Assembly (NCBI RefSeq): GCF_008801405.1
Contig: NZ_VZPV01000001.1
Span: 2,542,001-2,606,000 of the forward strand
From: Ralstonia insidiosa
GTDB lineage: Bacteria > Pseudomonadota > Gammaproteobacteria > Burkholderiales > Burkholderiaceae
Direction: 5' to 3'
Length of the DNA: 64,000 nucleotides
Part shown: piece by piece, positions 9,199-17,697 of the stretch
Numbering within the stretch: position 1 is the first letter of the stretch
How the letters are laid out: each line of letters begins with the position of its first letter
The notes under the pieces: generated by a model
Database searches by the model: none
The model's input: the letters and a program-made list of their open reading frames with translations, nothing else
What the model was told of the DNA's origin: nothing
Made by a program: the position numbers and the translations under genes

Positions 9199-9225
9199 TT
9201 ATCGGCCACTTGACGCGCTACTTAA
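9199..9225 (-). promoter_or_regulatory. Sigma-28 (FliA) promoter of the chemoreceptor gene
   Basis: On the minus strand, TTAAGTAG - 11 bases - GCCGATAA matches the FliA consensus TAAAGTTT-N11-GCCGATAA. The -10 half is perfect, the spacing is exact and 5 of 8 bases match in the -35 half. It lies 97 bases upstream of the chemoreceptor ATG. Confidence 0.8.
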
Positions 9226-9291
9226 TGCTGTTTTTAGCAACATGCACATCGCAAACGCTCAACCGCTGTGAATGTGATTTTCCTGCCGCAC

Positions 9292-9324
9292 AAAAAAAGA
9301 CCGCCCAAGCAGTGAGCGGTCTTT
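9292..9324 (-). terminator. Intrinsic terminator of the pyrimidine-degradation operon
   Basis: On the minus strand, just past the dihydropyrimidinase stop, a 9-bp stem (AAAGACCGC/GCGGTCTTT) with an 11-nt loop is followed by a run of seven T. It ends the five-gene operon that starts near 16.7 kb. Confidence 0.88.
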
Positions 9325-9344
9325 GCCTTGGCATATGCAGCGCA

Positions 9345-10823
9345 CTACTTTGCGGTCGACAACACCTCCGTAGCGCGATCCACCGCATGCGGCGTGCGGC
9401 GCGCATTGGCAAGGCGGATGGCGTCGTAATACGCCGCCGCCGGCGGACGCTTCAGGTACTGCCCCGCGCCGCGCACGGCACGCAGGTCGCCATTGGCCCA
9501 GGCCAGCGCGCCCCGTGTGAGCGTATGGGTGGCCACGCCGCGCACCGTCATCCCTTCGAAGATGTTGAAGTCCACCTTCTGGTGATGCGTCTTCACGGAA
9601 ATCGTCTTGGTGCCCGCCGGGTCCCACACCACCAGATCGGCATCCGCACCGGGCTGCACTGCGCCCTTGCGCGGATACAGGTTGAAGATCTGCGCAGCGT
9701 TGGTCGAGGTAATGCGCACAAACTCGTTGGGCGTGATGCGGCCCGCGTTGACGCCGTGATGCCACAGGATGGACAGGCGGTCCTCAATGCCGCCGCAGCC
9801 GTTCGGGATCTTGGTGAAGTCCTCTCGGCCCATCGCTTTTTGCGAAGCGCAGAACGTGCAATGGTCCGTGCCAGTGGTGTGCAGTTGGCCGGCCTGCAGC
9901 CCACGCCACAGCGCCTCACGATGCTCGGCCGAGCGAAACGGCGGGCTCATGACATGGGCGGCGGCACGCGTCCAATCCGGGTCGCGGTACACCGCTTCGT
10001 CGATCACCAGATGGCCCGGCAGTACCTCGCCGAACACACGCAGGCCTTCGTTGCGCGCGCGGGCAATCACGTCCACCGCATCCTTGGCCGACACATGCAC
10101 GATGTACACCGGCACGCCCAGCACCTGGGCGATGCGGATGGCGCGGTTGGCCGCCTCGCCCTCCACCTCGGGCGGGCGCGACAGCGGATGCGCCTCCGGC
10201 CCCGTGATGCCGCGCGCAAGCAACTGGCGCTGGAGCTGGAAGACGAGTTCGCCGTTTTCCGCGTGCACGGTGGGCAACGCGCCCAGTTCGAGCGAGCGCG
10301 AGAAGCTGTTCACCAGGATCTCGTCGTCGGCCATGATCGCGTTCTTGTAGGCCATGAAGTGCTTGAAGCTGGAGACGCCGTGCTCGTGCACGAGCGTTCC
10401 CATATCGCGATGCACGGACTCGTCCCACCATGTCACAGCAACGTGGAAGCCGTAGTCGGCGGCGGCCTTCTCGGCCCAGCCGCGCCATTCGCGAAAGGCG
10501 TCCATCAGCGGCTGGCGCGGGCTGGGGATCACGAAGTCGATGATGCTGGTGGTGCCGCCTGCCAGACCCGCCGCCGTGCCGGTAAAGAAATCGTCGCTGG
10601 CCGTGGTGCCCATGAAGGGCAGCTCCATGTGCGTGTGCGGGTCGATGCCGCCGGGCATGACGTATTGCCCGTGCGCATCAATGACCGTGGCGCCGGCCGG
10701 CGCGTCGATCTGCGCCGCCACCTGCAGGATGGTGCCGCCACTCTCTGGGCTGGCGCAGAGCACGTCGGCACGCCAGGTGCGGTCTGCATCGATGACCGTG
10801 CCGCCACGGATCAAGGTCGTCAT
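9345..10823 (-). CDS. hydA: Dihydropyrimidinase (D-hydantoinase family)
   Basis: 492 residues; ATG 10823 is preceded by AAGGAG at good spacing. An amidohydrolase-fold protein: zinc ligands HTHME near residue 60, the lysine to be carboxylated in SSFKHFMAYKN at about 150, then VHAENGELVF, VYIVHVSA and TGTDHCTF. It opens dihydrouracil or dihydrothymine to N-carbamoyl-beta-alanine or its methyl homologue, step 2 of reductive pyrimidine breakdown. It is the last gene of the operon, 46 bp after the permease gene and just before the terminator. A hydantoinase with a broader range is possible, but the preTA neighbours favour dihydropyrimidinase. Confidence 0.93.
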   Translation of the reverse strand: MTTLIRGGTVIDADRTWRADVLCASPESGGTILQVAAQIDAPAGATVIDAHGQYVMPGGIDPHTHMELPFMGTTASDDFFTGTAAGLAGGTTSIIDFVIPSPRQPLMDAFREWRGWAEKAAADYGFHVAVTWWDESVHRDMGTLVHEHGVSSFKHFMAYKNAIMADDEILVNSFSRSLELGALPTVHAENGELVFQLQRQLLARGITGPEAHPLSRPPEVEGEAANRAIRIAQVLGVPVYIVHVSAKDAVDVIARARNEGLRVFGEVLPGHLVIDEAVYRDPDWTRAAAHVMSPPFRSAEHREALWRGLQAGQLHTTGTDHCTFCASQKAMGREDFTKIPNGCGGIEDRLSILWHHGVNAGRITPNEFVRITSTNAAQIFNLYPRKGAVQPGADADLVVWDPAGTKTISVKTHHQKVDFNIFEGMTVRGVATHTLTRGALAWANGDLRAVRGAGQYLKRPPAAAYYDAIRLANARRTPHAVDRATEVLSTAK

Positions 10824-10869
10824 GTCGCTGTCTCCTTGTGGGTTGTATGGGTGCGCAGTTGGATGAAGT

Positions 10870-12369
10870 TCAGGCACTCGCCACACTGGCGCTCGGGCTG
10901 CCGCGCAGCTTCATCCACGCGCTGTAAACCAGCGCCGCCAGCACGAGGCCAACGAACCACGCGTACGTGTAGAGCGTATTGAAGAACGCCGGCACGTTCG
11001 GGAACGCGCTCGGAAACGCGGTATGCAGAAAACCCGGCAGGTTAGGCAGCACGCCCACAGCCAGCGCGACGACCGCGCCGAGGTTCCAGCCGCCGGTGTA
11101 GGTGTATTCACCGTGCTCATCGAACAGCTCGCGCGCGTTCAGGCGCGTGCCGCGGATGAGGAAGTAGTCGACCATCATGATGCCGGCCACCGGCCCCAGC
11201 AGCGCGGAATAGCCCACCAGCCACGTGAAGATGTAGCCCTCCGACGTGGCCAGAATCTTCCACGGCATCATCACGATGGCGATGGTGGCCGTGATCAGCC
11301 CGCCCGTCTTGTACGAAATGCCCTTGGGCCACAGGCTGGAAAAATCGTATGCGGGCCCGACTAGGTTCGCTGCCAGGTTGCAGCACATGGTGTCCAGCGT
11401 GAGGATGATGAGCGCAACGCCCACGCCGATGCCGGTCATGCGGCTGGTCAGGTCGATCGGGTCCCAGATGGCCTTGCCGTAGATGACCACGGTGGCCGAC
11501 GTGACCACCACCGAGATGACCGACAGCAGCGCCATCGGAATCGGCAAGCCGATCGACTGGCCGATGATCTGGTCGCGCTGCGATTTGGCAAAGCGCGTGA
11601 AGTCCGGAATGTTCAGCGCCAGCGTCGCCCAGAAGCCCACCATGGCCGTGAGGCTCGGCCAGAACGTTGCCCAGAACTGGCCGGCCTTCTTGCCGCCGGC
11701 CACGAACTGCGACGGTGTGGAGAGCATCGAGCCCGCACCACCGGCCTTGGACGTGGCCCACCACACCAGCACGATGCACATCACGATCTTGATGGGGGCG
11801 GACCAGCTTTCCAGCCAGCGGATCGAATCGGTACCGTGCAGGATGAAGTAAAGCTGCAGCGCCCAGAACAACAGAAAGCACGCAAGCTGCCCGCCTGAGA
11901 TGTCGAGAAACGGTAGCGGCGCGCCGTGCAGTGCATTGCCCGTCAGGATGTTGGCCAACGTATAGATGGCACTGCCGCCCAGCCACGTCTGGATGCCATA
12001 CCAGCCGCACGCAACGATGGCGCGCAGCAGCGCCGGCAGCTTCGCCCCCTGCGTACCGAACGATGTGCGCACCAGCACCGCATATGGAATCCCATGCTTA
12101 GCGCCCGCGTGGCCGATCAACAGCATCGGCACCAGCACGATGGCGTTGCCCAGCAGCACCGTCGCCACCGCCTGCCACGGCGACATGCCCTGCTCCGTCA
12201 ACCCCGCGGCCAGCATGTACGAGGCGATGTTCATCACCATGCCGACCCACAGTGCCGCAAAGTGGTACCACTTCCACGTGCGCTGGGCCACACCGGTGGG
12301 CGCCAGATCGTCGTTGTAAAGACTGCTGCCGGCCGCGAGTGGATCGGCGGAGTGCGCTGCCTGCTTCAT
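10870..12369 (-). CDS. NCS1-family nucleobase:cation symporter
   Basis: A 499-residue integral inner-membrane protein with about 12 hydrophobic segments. It has the NCS1 hallmark LYNDDLAPT near the N-terminus (about 17-25) followed by RTWKWYHFAALWVGM. The family imports uracil, thymine, allantoin, hydantoins or cytosine with Na+ or H+. A strong GGAGGT ribosome site precedes the ATG. Its place between preA and the dihydropyrimidinase gene indicates uracil/thymine (or dihydropyrimidine/hydantoin) uptake for the same pathway. Exact specificity cannot be read from sequence. Confidence 0.92.
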   Translation of the reverse strand: MKQAAHSADPLAAGSSLYNDDLAPTGVAQRTWKWYHFAALWVGMVMNIASYMLAAGLTEQGMSPWQAVATVLLGNAIVLVPMLLIGHAGAKHGIPYAVLVRTSFGTQGAKLPALLRAIVACGWYGIQTWLGGSAIYTLANILTGNALHGAPLPFLDISGGQLACFLLFWALQLYFILHGTDSIRWLESWSAPIKIVMCIVLVWWATSKAGGAGSMLSTPSQFVAGGKKAGQFWATFWPSLTAMVGFWATLALNIPDFTRFAKSQRDQIIGQSIGLPIPMALLSVISVVVTSATVVIYGKAIWDPIDLTSRMTGIGVGVALIILTLDTMCCNLAANLVGPAYDFSSLWPKGISYKTGGLITATIAIVMMPWKILATSEGYIFTWLVGYSALLGPVAGIMMVDYFLIRGTRLNARELFDEHGEYTYTGGWNLGAVVALAVGVLPNLPGFLHTAFPSAFPNVPAFFNTLYTYAWFVGLVLAALVYSAWMKLRGSPSASVASA

Positions 12370-12455
12370 TGAAAGACCTCCACGGGTTGATGGCGCGCTC
12401 TGCGGCGCGCGTCAGGCTCATTTGTAGGAATCAAAACCGGTCAGCACAAGCAGGA

Positions 12456-13772
12456 TCACGCTGCCTTGGCCGCAGGCGCAGGCTCTGTGGCACCGACGTC
12501 GGGCGCGCTTGCCACCACGCGCGCCGGGTTGTTCGGATGCGTGGTCCAGTTGGCGTAGTCGCCCGCGTCCACACGCTCCATCGTGATGCATTGCTCGACG
12601 GGGCAGACATGCATGCATAAATTGCACCCGACGCATTCGGCGTCGATCACCTCGAAGTGGCGCTTGCCCTCTTTCTCGCGCGTGATGGCCTGGTGCGACG
12701 TGTCTTCGCAGGCGATATGGCACAGGCCGCATTGGATGCAGCGATCCTGGTCGATGCGCGCCTTGATGTCGTACTTCAGGTTCAGGTACTTCCAGTCCGT
12801 CACATTGGGCACGGCGCGGCCCCGGATGTCGTCCAGCGTGGCGTAGCCCTTCTCGTCCATCCAGTTGGCCAAGCCGTCGGCCATGTCCTGCACGATGCGA
12901 AAACCGTAATGCATGGCCGCCGTGCACACCTGCACGCTGCCCGCGCCGAGCACGATGAACTCCGCCGCATCGCGCCAGTTGGAAATACCGCCGATACCCG
13001 AGATCGGCAGATTGGGCGTCTGCGTATCGCGGGCGATCTCGGCCACCATGTTCAGCGCGATCGGCTTGACGGCGGGGCCGCAGTAGCCGCCGTGGGTGCC
13101 TTTGCCGTCCACGGTGGGCATCGGCGCCATCTGGTCCAGGTCGACCGCCACGATGGAGTTGATCGTGTTGATGAGCGACACGCCATCTGCCCCGCCCTTA
13201 TAGGCCGCACGCGAGCCCAAACGGATGTCGGTGATGTTGGGCGTGAGCTTCACCAGGCACGGCAGCTTGGTGGTCTCTTTCACCCAGCGGGTCACCATCT
13301 CCACATACTCCGGCACTTGGCCGACCGCCGCGCCCATGCCCCGCTCGCTCATGCCGTGCGGGCAGCCGAAATTGAGCTCGACCGCATCGGCACCGGTGTC
13401 TTCCACCATCGGCAGGATCCACTTCCAGTCGCTCTCATTGCACGGCACCATCAGCGAGACAATCAGCGCACGATCCGGCCAGTCGCGCTTGACTTGCGCA
13501 ATCTCTCGCAGGTTCACATCCAGCGGACGATCGGTGATCAGCTCGATGTTGTTCAGCCCCGCGATACGCTGGCCATTCCATTGCACCGCGCCGTAGCGCG
13601 AGCTGACGTTGACCACATGCGGGTCAAGCCCCAACGTCTTCCACACCACCCCGCCCCAGCCCGCTTCAAACGCGCGGTTCACGTTGTAGGCCTTGTCGGT
13701 GGGCGGCGCGGAAGCCAGCCAGAAGGGGTTCGGCGATTTAATGCCGGCAATCGTGCAGCGCAAGTCAGCCAT
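12456..13772 (-). CDS. preA: NAD-dependent dihydropyrimidine dehydrogenase, PreA subunit
   Basis: 438 residues from ATG 13772, chosen for the GGAG site 8 nt upstream and for the family start MADLRCTIAGIKSPNPF. The N-terminal two thirds form an FMN-binding dihydroorotate-dehydrogenase-like barrel (LNFGCPHGMSERGMGAAVGQ; SGIGGISNW). The C-terminal part carries two 4Fe-4S ferredoxin motifs (CIQCGLCHIAC and CVGCNLCMHVC). PreA is the uracil-reducing subunit of the PreTA complex, step 1 of reductive pyrimidine degradation. The tail beyond residue 410 is Ala/Pro-rich and not conserved. It lies 37 bp after preT. Confidence 0.95.
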   Translation of the reverse strand: MADLRCTIAGIKSPNPFWLASAPPTDKAYNVNRAFEAGWGGVVWKTLGLDPHVVNVSSRYGAVQWNGQRIAGLNNIELITDRPLDVNLREIAQVKRDWPDRALIVSLMVPCNESDWKWILPMVEDTGADAVELNFGCPHGMSERGMGAAVGQVPEYVEMVTRWVKETTKLPCLVKLTPNITDIRLGSRAAYKGGADGVSLINTINSIVAVDLDQMAPMPTVDGKGTHGGYCGPAVKPIALNMVAEIARDTQTPNLPISGIGGISNWRDAAEFIVLGAGSVQVCTAAMHYGFRIVQDMADGLANWMDEKGYATLDDIRGRAVPNVTDWKYLNLKYDIKARIDQDRCIQCGLCHIACEDTSHQAITREKEGKRHFEVIDAECVGCNLCMHVCPVEQCITMERVDAGDYANWTTHPNNPARVVASAPDVGATEPAPAAKAA

Positions 13773-13809
13773 GTTCGGCTCCGTGGAAAGTGGTGTTCGG
13801 GGGTGCGGC

Positions 13810-15153
13810 TCAGGCCGCCTTGGCCGTGAGGCTTGCCAGATAAGCGTCGATGGAGGCGGCGGCAACCTTGCCGTCCTGCACGGCCTGCACCGTCAGGTCG
13901 ACGCCACCCGTGGCTGCGCAGTCGCCACCGGCCCACACGTCAGGCAAGGTGGTGCGCCCGCCTGCGTCCACGGCGATGCGGCTGCCGTCAACGGTCAGCA
14001 GTTCGCCATCCACGCCAATCGGCACCAGTGTCTGGCCGATGGCCTTGAGCACCATGTCGGCATCGACCGTAAAGCGTTCGCCTGCTTCACCCGAGCACTC
14101 GAACTCCACGCCGATCACCTGCCCGCCCTGCCCAATCAAGCGCACCGGCTTGGCGTGCGTGATGAGGGTGACGCCATTCTTCTGCGCGAATTCGCGCTCA
14201 GCCCAGGTGGCGCTCATCGACTCGACACCGCGCCGGTAGACCATCGTCACCGTCGTCGCGCCGAGCTTGTGGCTTTGCACGGCAGCATCCACGGCGGTGT
14301 TGCCGCCGCCGATGACCACCACGCGCCGGCCGACCGGCACGGTTTCCAGCGCAGCGGCTTGGCGCACCTGCTCAATGAAATCGACGGCGTTCATCACGCC
14401 CGACAGGTCTTCGCCTTCCAGCGCCAACGCCCGCACGCCACCCAGGCCCATCGCCAGGAACACGGCATCGTGCTGCTTGCGCAACGCATCGAGCGACATG
14501 TCGCCGCCCAAGACCACGCCGGTCTTCAGTTCAATGCCGCCGACCGACAGCAGCCACGCCACCTCGCGCTGCGCAAAATCGTCGACGGTCTTGTAGGCGG
14601 CAATGCCGTACTCGTTCAAGCCACCCGGCTTGGCATGCGCGTCGAACAGCGTGACGCGGTGCCCGGCCAACGCCAGCCGATGCGCGCACGCCAGCCCCGC
14701 CGGCCCAGCACCGACAACGGCGACATGGCGGCCGGTTTCTGGCGCCCGCTTGAAAAGCGGCACACCCTTGGCCATCGCCCAATCCGTGGCATGACGCTGC
14801 AACGCGCCAATCGCCACAGGCTGCGCATCCTGATCGTTGCGCACGCATGCGCCTTCACACAGGATCTCGGTCGGGCACACCCGCGCGCACATCCCGCCGA
14901 GCGGGTTGGCGGAGAGGATGTCCACCGCCGCGCCCTTCAGGTTGCCGTTGCCGATCTTGCGGATGAAGCTGGGGATGTCGATCTGCGTCGGACACGCTTG
15001 CACGCAGGGGGCGTCGTAGCAGTAGTGACAGCGGCTGGCCGCAGCCGCCGCAGCGGTGGGATCGAGCAACGGCGCGATGTCGGCAAACTCGCACGACAAC
15101 TGCTCCGGCGACAGACGGTGCGCGGCAATATCGCCCGTTTCCTTGATAGCCAT
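13810..15153 (-). CDS. preT: NAD-dependent dihydropyrimidine dehydrogenase, PreT subunit
   Basis: 447 residues. Like the small subunit of glutamate synthase, it has N-terminal Fe-S cysteines (CHYCYDAPCVQACP and CARVCPTEILCEGAC). An FAD-binding Rossmann motif VVGAGPAGLACAHRLA follows at about 125-140, then an NAD(P)-binding VVIGGGNTAVDAA near 290. It passes electrons from NADH to PreA for uracil/thymine reduction. AAGGAG precedes the ATG. It follows the amidohydrolase gene by 107 bp, a gap that holds an imperfect hairpin. Confidence 0.95.
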   Translation of the reverse strand: MAIKETGDIAAHRLSPEQLSCEFADIAPLLDPTAAAAAASRCHYCYDAPCVQACPTQIDIPSFIRKIGNGNLKGAAVDILSANPLGGMCARVCPTEILCEGACVRNDQDAQPVAIGALQRHATDWAMAKGVPLFKRAPETGRHVAVVGAGPAGLACAHRLALAGHRVTLFDAHAKPGGLNEYGIAAYKTVDDFAQREVAWLLSVGGIELKTGVVLGGDMSLDALRKQHDAVFLAMGLGGVRALALEGEDLSGVMNAVDFIEQVRQAAALETVPVGRRVVVIGGGNTAVDAAVQSHKLGATTVTMVYRRGVESMSATWAEREFAQKNGVTLITHAKPVRLIGQGGQVIGVEFECSGEAGERFTVDADMVLKAIGQTLVPIGVDGELLTVDGSRIAVDAGGRTTLPDVWAGGDCAATGGVDLTVQAVQDGKVAAASIDAYLASLTAKAA

Positions 15154-15181
15154 GGTGGCTCCTTCTTCCGTGTGAGGACAC

Positions 15182-15223
15182 AGCCGTGCCCGCCGGCCTC
15201 ACACAGGCGAGGTCGGGACGGCT
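15182..15223. repeat. Imperfect hairpin between the amidohydrolase gene and preT
   Basis: AGCCGT and ACGGCT form the ends of a 42-bp imperfect inverted repeat, with further GC pairs inside (CCCG/CGGG, CCTC/GAGG). It has no T-run on the minus strand, so it is more likely an mRNA-stabilising or processing hairpin than a terminator. Confidence 0.4.
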
Positions 15224-15260
15224 TTCGTTTTGGGGTGATGCGACAGCGACTACGGTTGCG

Positions 15261-16541
15261 CTATGAAGCGGGCTCGGATGCGCGCGAGAGCATCGCGTGC
15301 AGCAGAACATTCGCGCCGGCCTCGATCCACTCGGGCGTGGCGTCTTCGATCTCGTTGTGGCTGATGCCGTCCACGCACGGCACGAACACCATCGACGTGG
15401 GCGCCACCTGCGCCAGATAGCACGCATCGTGGCCCGCGCCGGACACCATGTCGCGGTGCGAATAGCCAAAGCGCTCTGCCGCCGCACGCACGGATGCCAC
15501 ACACGCGGCATCGAACTTGACGGGCTCGTAGTAGAAGATCTGCTCGAGCTGCGTTTCCAGCCCGATGCCCTGGGCGATCTTGGCGACGCCCTCGCGCAGC
15601 GCGGCGTCCATCTTCGCGAGCACCGCATCCTCCGGATGCCGGAAATCGACCGTGAAGAACACACGCCCCGGAATCACGTTGCGCGAGTTCGGGTGCACCT
15701 GCATCATGCCGACCGTCGCGCAGGCAAACGGCGCGTGGTCCAGCCCGATGCGGTTGACCAGATCGACCACGCGTGCGGCGCCCAACAGCGCGTCGCGGCG
15801 GCGCGGCATGGGTGTCGGGCCGGCGTGGGCCTCCTGGCCCGTCAGCGTGATCTCGTACCAGCGTTGGCCTTGCGCATCCGTCACCACACCGATGGTTTTC
15901 TGCTCGGCCTCCAGAATCGGCCCCTGCTCGATATGCAACTCGAACGCGGCGTGCAGCTTGCGGCCCCCGCACGGCACATCGCCCGCATAGCCGATCCGCT
16001 TGAGTTCTTCGCCGATGGTCTTGCCGTCCACGTCCTTGCGCGAGAGGCCGTATTCCAGCGTGAAGACACCCGCAAACACGCCCGAGGCCACCATCGCCGG
16101 CGCAAAGCGCGAGCCTTCTTCGTTGGTCCAGATCACGACCTCGATCGGGTGCTCGGTCTCGATGCCATGGTCGTTCAGGCTGCGAATCACCTCCAGCCCG
16201 CCGAGCACGCCATAGATGCCATCAAAGCGGCCGCCGGTCGGCTGTGAGTCCGCATGCGAACCGGTCATCACAGGCAGCGCATCCGGGTTGCGCCCGGCGC
16301 GTCGCATGAACACGTTGCCCATCTGATCGACCGTCACCGTGCAGCCGGCCTCCTTGGCCCAGCCGACGATGAGATCGCGCCCCTGCTTATCGAGATCGGT
16401 CAGCGCAAGCCGGCAGACACCACCCTTGGGTGTCGCGCCGATCTTCGCTACCGTCATCAGGCTGTCCCACAATCGCTTGCCGTTGACCCGGATCGACGTA
16501 TCAAGCCGGGCCGTTTCCAACGCTTCGGGTGCTGCACTCAT
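15261..16541 (-). CDS. Zn-dependent M20-type amidohydrolase, probable N-carbamoyl-beta-alanine amidase
   Basis: 426 residues from ATG 16541, preceded by AAAGGAG; the frame is open 50 codons further but without conservation-like sequence. It belongs to the M20/allantoate-amidohydrolase/HyuC family. Visible motifs are GSHADSQPTGGRFDGIYGVLGGLEV (metal ligands H and D), the NEEGSRF metal-binding pair, FELHIEQGP and GAGHDACYLA near the C-terminus. Family members cut carbamoyl groups from allantoate, N-carbamoyl amino acids or N-carbamoyl-beta-alanine. As first gene of the preTA/dihydropyrimidinase operon it most likely does step 3, giving beta-alanine, CO2 and ammonia. No allantoinase gene is near, which argues against allantoate. 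Confidence 0.88.
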   Translation of the reverse strand: MSAAPEALETARLDTSIRVNGKRLWDSLMTVAKIGATPKGGVCRLALTDLDKQGRDLIVGWAKEAGCTVTVDQMGNVFMRRAGRNPDALPVMTGSHADSQPTGGRFDGIYGVLGGLEVIRSLNDHGIETEHPIEVVIWTNEEGSRFAPAMVASGVFAGVFTLEYGLSRKDVDGKTIGEELKRIGYAGDVPCGGRKLHAAFELHIEQGPILEAEQKTIGVVTDAQGQRWYEITLTGQEAHAGPTPMPRRRDALLGAARVVDLVNRIGLDHAPFACATVGMMQVHPNSRNVIPGRVFFTVDFRHPEDAVLAKMDAALREGVAKIAQGIGLETQLEQIFYYEPVKFDAACVASVRAAAERFGYSHRDMVSGAGHDACYLAQVAPTSMVFVPCVDGISHNEIEDATPEWIEAGANVLLHAMLSRASEPAS

Positions 16542-16697
16542 TGCGTGTCGCTCCTTTGGGGTCCGCCATGCCGGCCTGCCGGTCACACCCATGCGGTGCA
16601 GCGGCGGCCGTGTTTTGGGGCATCTCCGCACGCGGGCGGTGCATGCGGATGGTGTCGTCTCGGGCAGTGTTTTCGGAGTCCTCCTCGCCAACGCAAT

Positions 16698-16715
16698 CCT
16701 GTCCGAATGGACAGG
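16698..16715. promoter_or_regulatory. Palindromic operator of the pyrimidine-degradation operon
   Basis: CCTGTCC-GAAT-GGACAGG is a perfect 7+7 inverted repeat in the 360-bp gap between the amidohydrolase gene and the divergent RutR-like gene. It touches the -10 element and covers the expected start site of the operon promoter, the position where a TetR-family repressor would block transcription. A second half site CCTGTC lies at 16731-16736. Binding by the neighbouring regulator is inferred. Confidence 0.7.
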
Positions 16716-16743
16716 TTGTAGACGAGGATTCCTGTCAAATCAA
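16715..16743 (-). promoter_or_regulatory. Promoter of the pyrimidine-degradation operon
   Basis: On the minus strand, TTGATT (16743-16738), 17 bases, then TACAAC (16720-16715). The expected start site, near 16708, falls inside the palindromic operator. The leader to the amidohydrolase ATG would be about 170 nt. Confidence 0.5.
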
Positions 16744-16847
16744 TGTCTTTCGCAGACGGGCTTTTAAAGCGAGAAGCGTGCCATTGCGGCGCAGCATGAA
16801 GAGTTCGCCCTCACGGTCGAGAGATGCCGTGCTGCCATCGCAGCGAC

Positions 16848-16853
16848 TAGAAT
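16848..16853 (+). promoter_or_regulatory. -10-like element of the RutR-like gene
   Basis: TAGAAT stands 48 bases before the regulator ATG; the -35 region is poor. The rest of the 360-bp gap (16542-16901), apart from this and the operator/promoter, shows no gene. Confidence 0.4.
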
Positions 16854-16901
16854 GAGGCGCAGCGCGGCATCCCCTGCGCAGACACGCCGCACGAGACCAC
16901 C

Positions 16902-17609
16902 ATGCGAGACGACCCAGCCGCAGCCGCACCCTCCGACAACACCGAAACCGCAACGCCAATGCGGCGGCGCAAGGCGCATATCCGCGCCTCGAACGAAGCG
17001 CATCTGCTGGCCTGCGCCGAAGCGGTGTTTGCCGAACGTGGACTCGAAGGCGCGAGCACCGCCATGATTGCCGAGCGCGCCGGCTTGCCCAAGGCGAATC
17101 TGCACTACTACTTTCCGACCAAGCTGGCGCTGTACAAGCGGGTGCTCGAAGATCTGTTTGAAGACTGGCACCGCGCGGCCAACTCGTTTGAAGACAGCGA
17201 CGATCCCGCCGAGGCCATCAGCAGCTACGTGCGCGCCAAGATGGAGTTGTCACGCCGCCGGCCATTGGGCTCCAAGGTCTGGGCCAACGAGATCATCCAC
17301 GGCGCGGAACATATGCAGGACATCCTCGCGCAGCGCGTCAAACCGTGGTTCGACACGCGCGTGCAGGTCATCGACACCTGGATCGCACGCGGACAACTCG
17401 CGCCCGTCGACGCAGAAACGCTGATGTACCTGATCTGGTCGACCACCCAGCACTACGCCGATTTCGAAGCGCAGATCCGCGCGCTCTCAGGCAAACGCGC
17501 GCTCACGCAAAAGGCCTTTGCCGAGCGCACCGAGGAAGTCGTGCAGCTGGTGCTGCGCGCGTGCGGTGTCGCGTCACCCGGCGTGCACGAGGGTGAGCCG
17601 GGCGACTAA
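16902..17609 (+). CDS. TetR-family regulator, RutR-like
   Basis: 235 residues. The TetR helix-turn-helix lies at about 28-75 (AEAVFAERGLEGASTAMIAE, then AGLPKANLHYYFPTKLALY). The C-terminal domain carries RutR-like signatures: SYVRAKMELSRRRPLGSKVWANEI and LIWSTTQHYADFEAQIRALSG. RutR of E. coli binds uracil/thymine and represses the oxidative Rut pathway. Here the gene is divergent from the reductive (PreTA) operon, with a palindromic operator between them. It is therefore probably the pathway's pyrimidine-responsive repressor and may repress itself. The N-terminal 25 residues are acidic/alanine-rich and not part of the fold. Confidence 0.88.
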   Translation: MRDDPAAAAPSDNTETATPMRRRKAHIRASNEAHLLACAEAVFAERGLEGASTAMIAERAGLPKANLHYYFPTKLALYKRVLEDLFEDWHRAANSFEDSDDPAEAISSYVRAKMELSRRRPLGSKVWANEIIHGAEHMQDILAQRVKPWFDTRVQVIDTWIARGQLAPVDAETLMYLIWSTTQHYADFEAQIRALSGKRALTQKAFAERTEEVVQLVLRACGVASPGVHEGEPGD

Positions 17610-17634
17610 GGCAATCAATACGAGGCTCAAAAGC

Positions 17635-17670
17635 AAACATGCCGCTCAGCGTGAACTGAACGGCATGTTT
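17635..17670. terminator. Bidirectional terminator between the RutR-like gene and rpiA
   Basis: AAACATGCCG...CGGCATGTTT forms a long stem, with one internal mismatch region and loop CGTGAA. A-rich sequence on the left and TTTGTTT on the right serve both convergent genes. Confidence 0.8.
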
Positions 17671-17697
17671 GTTTGGTGCCTGGTGGCGGTGTAGCGG

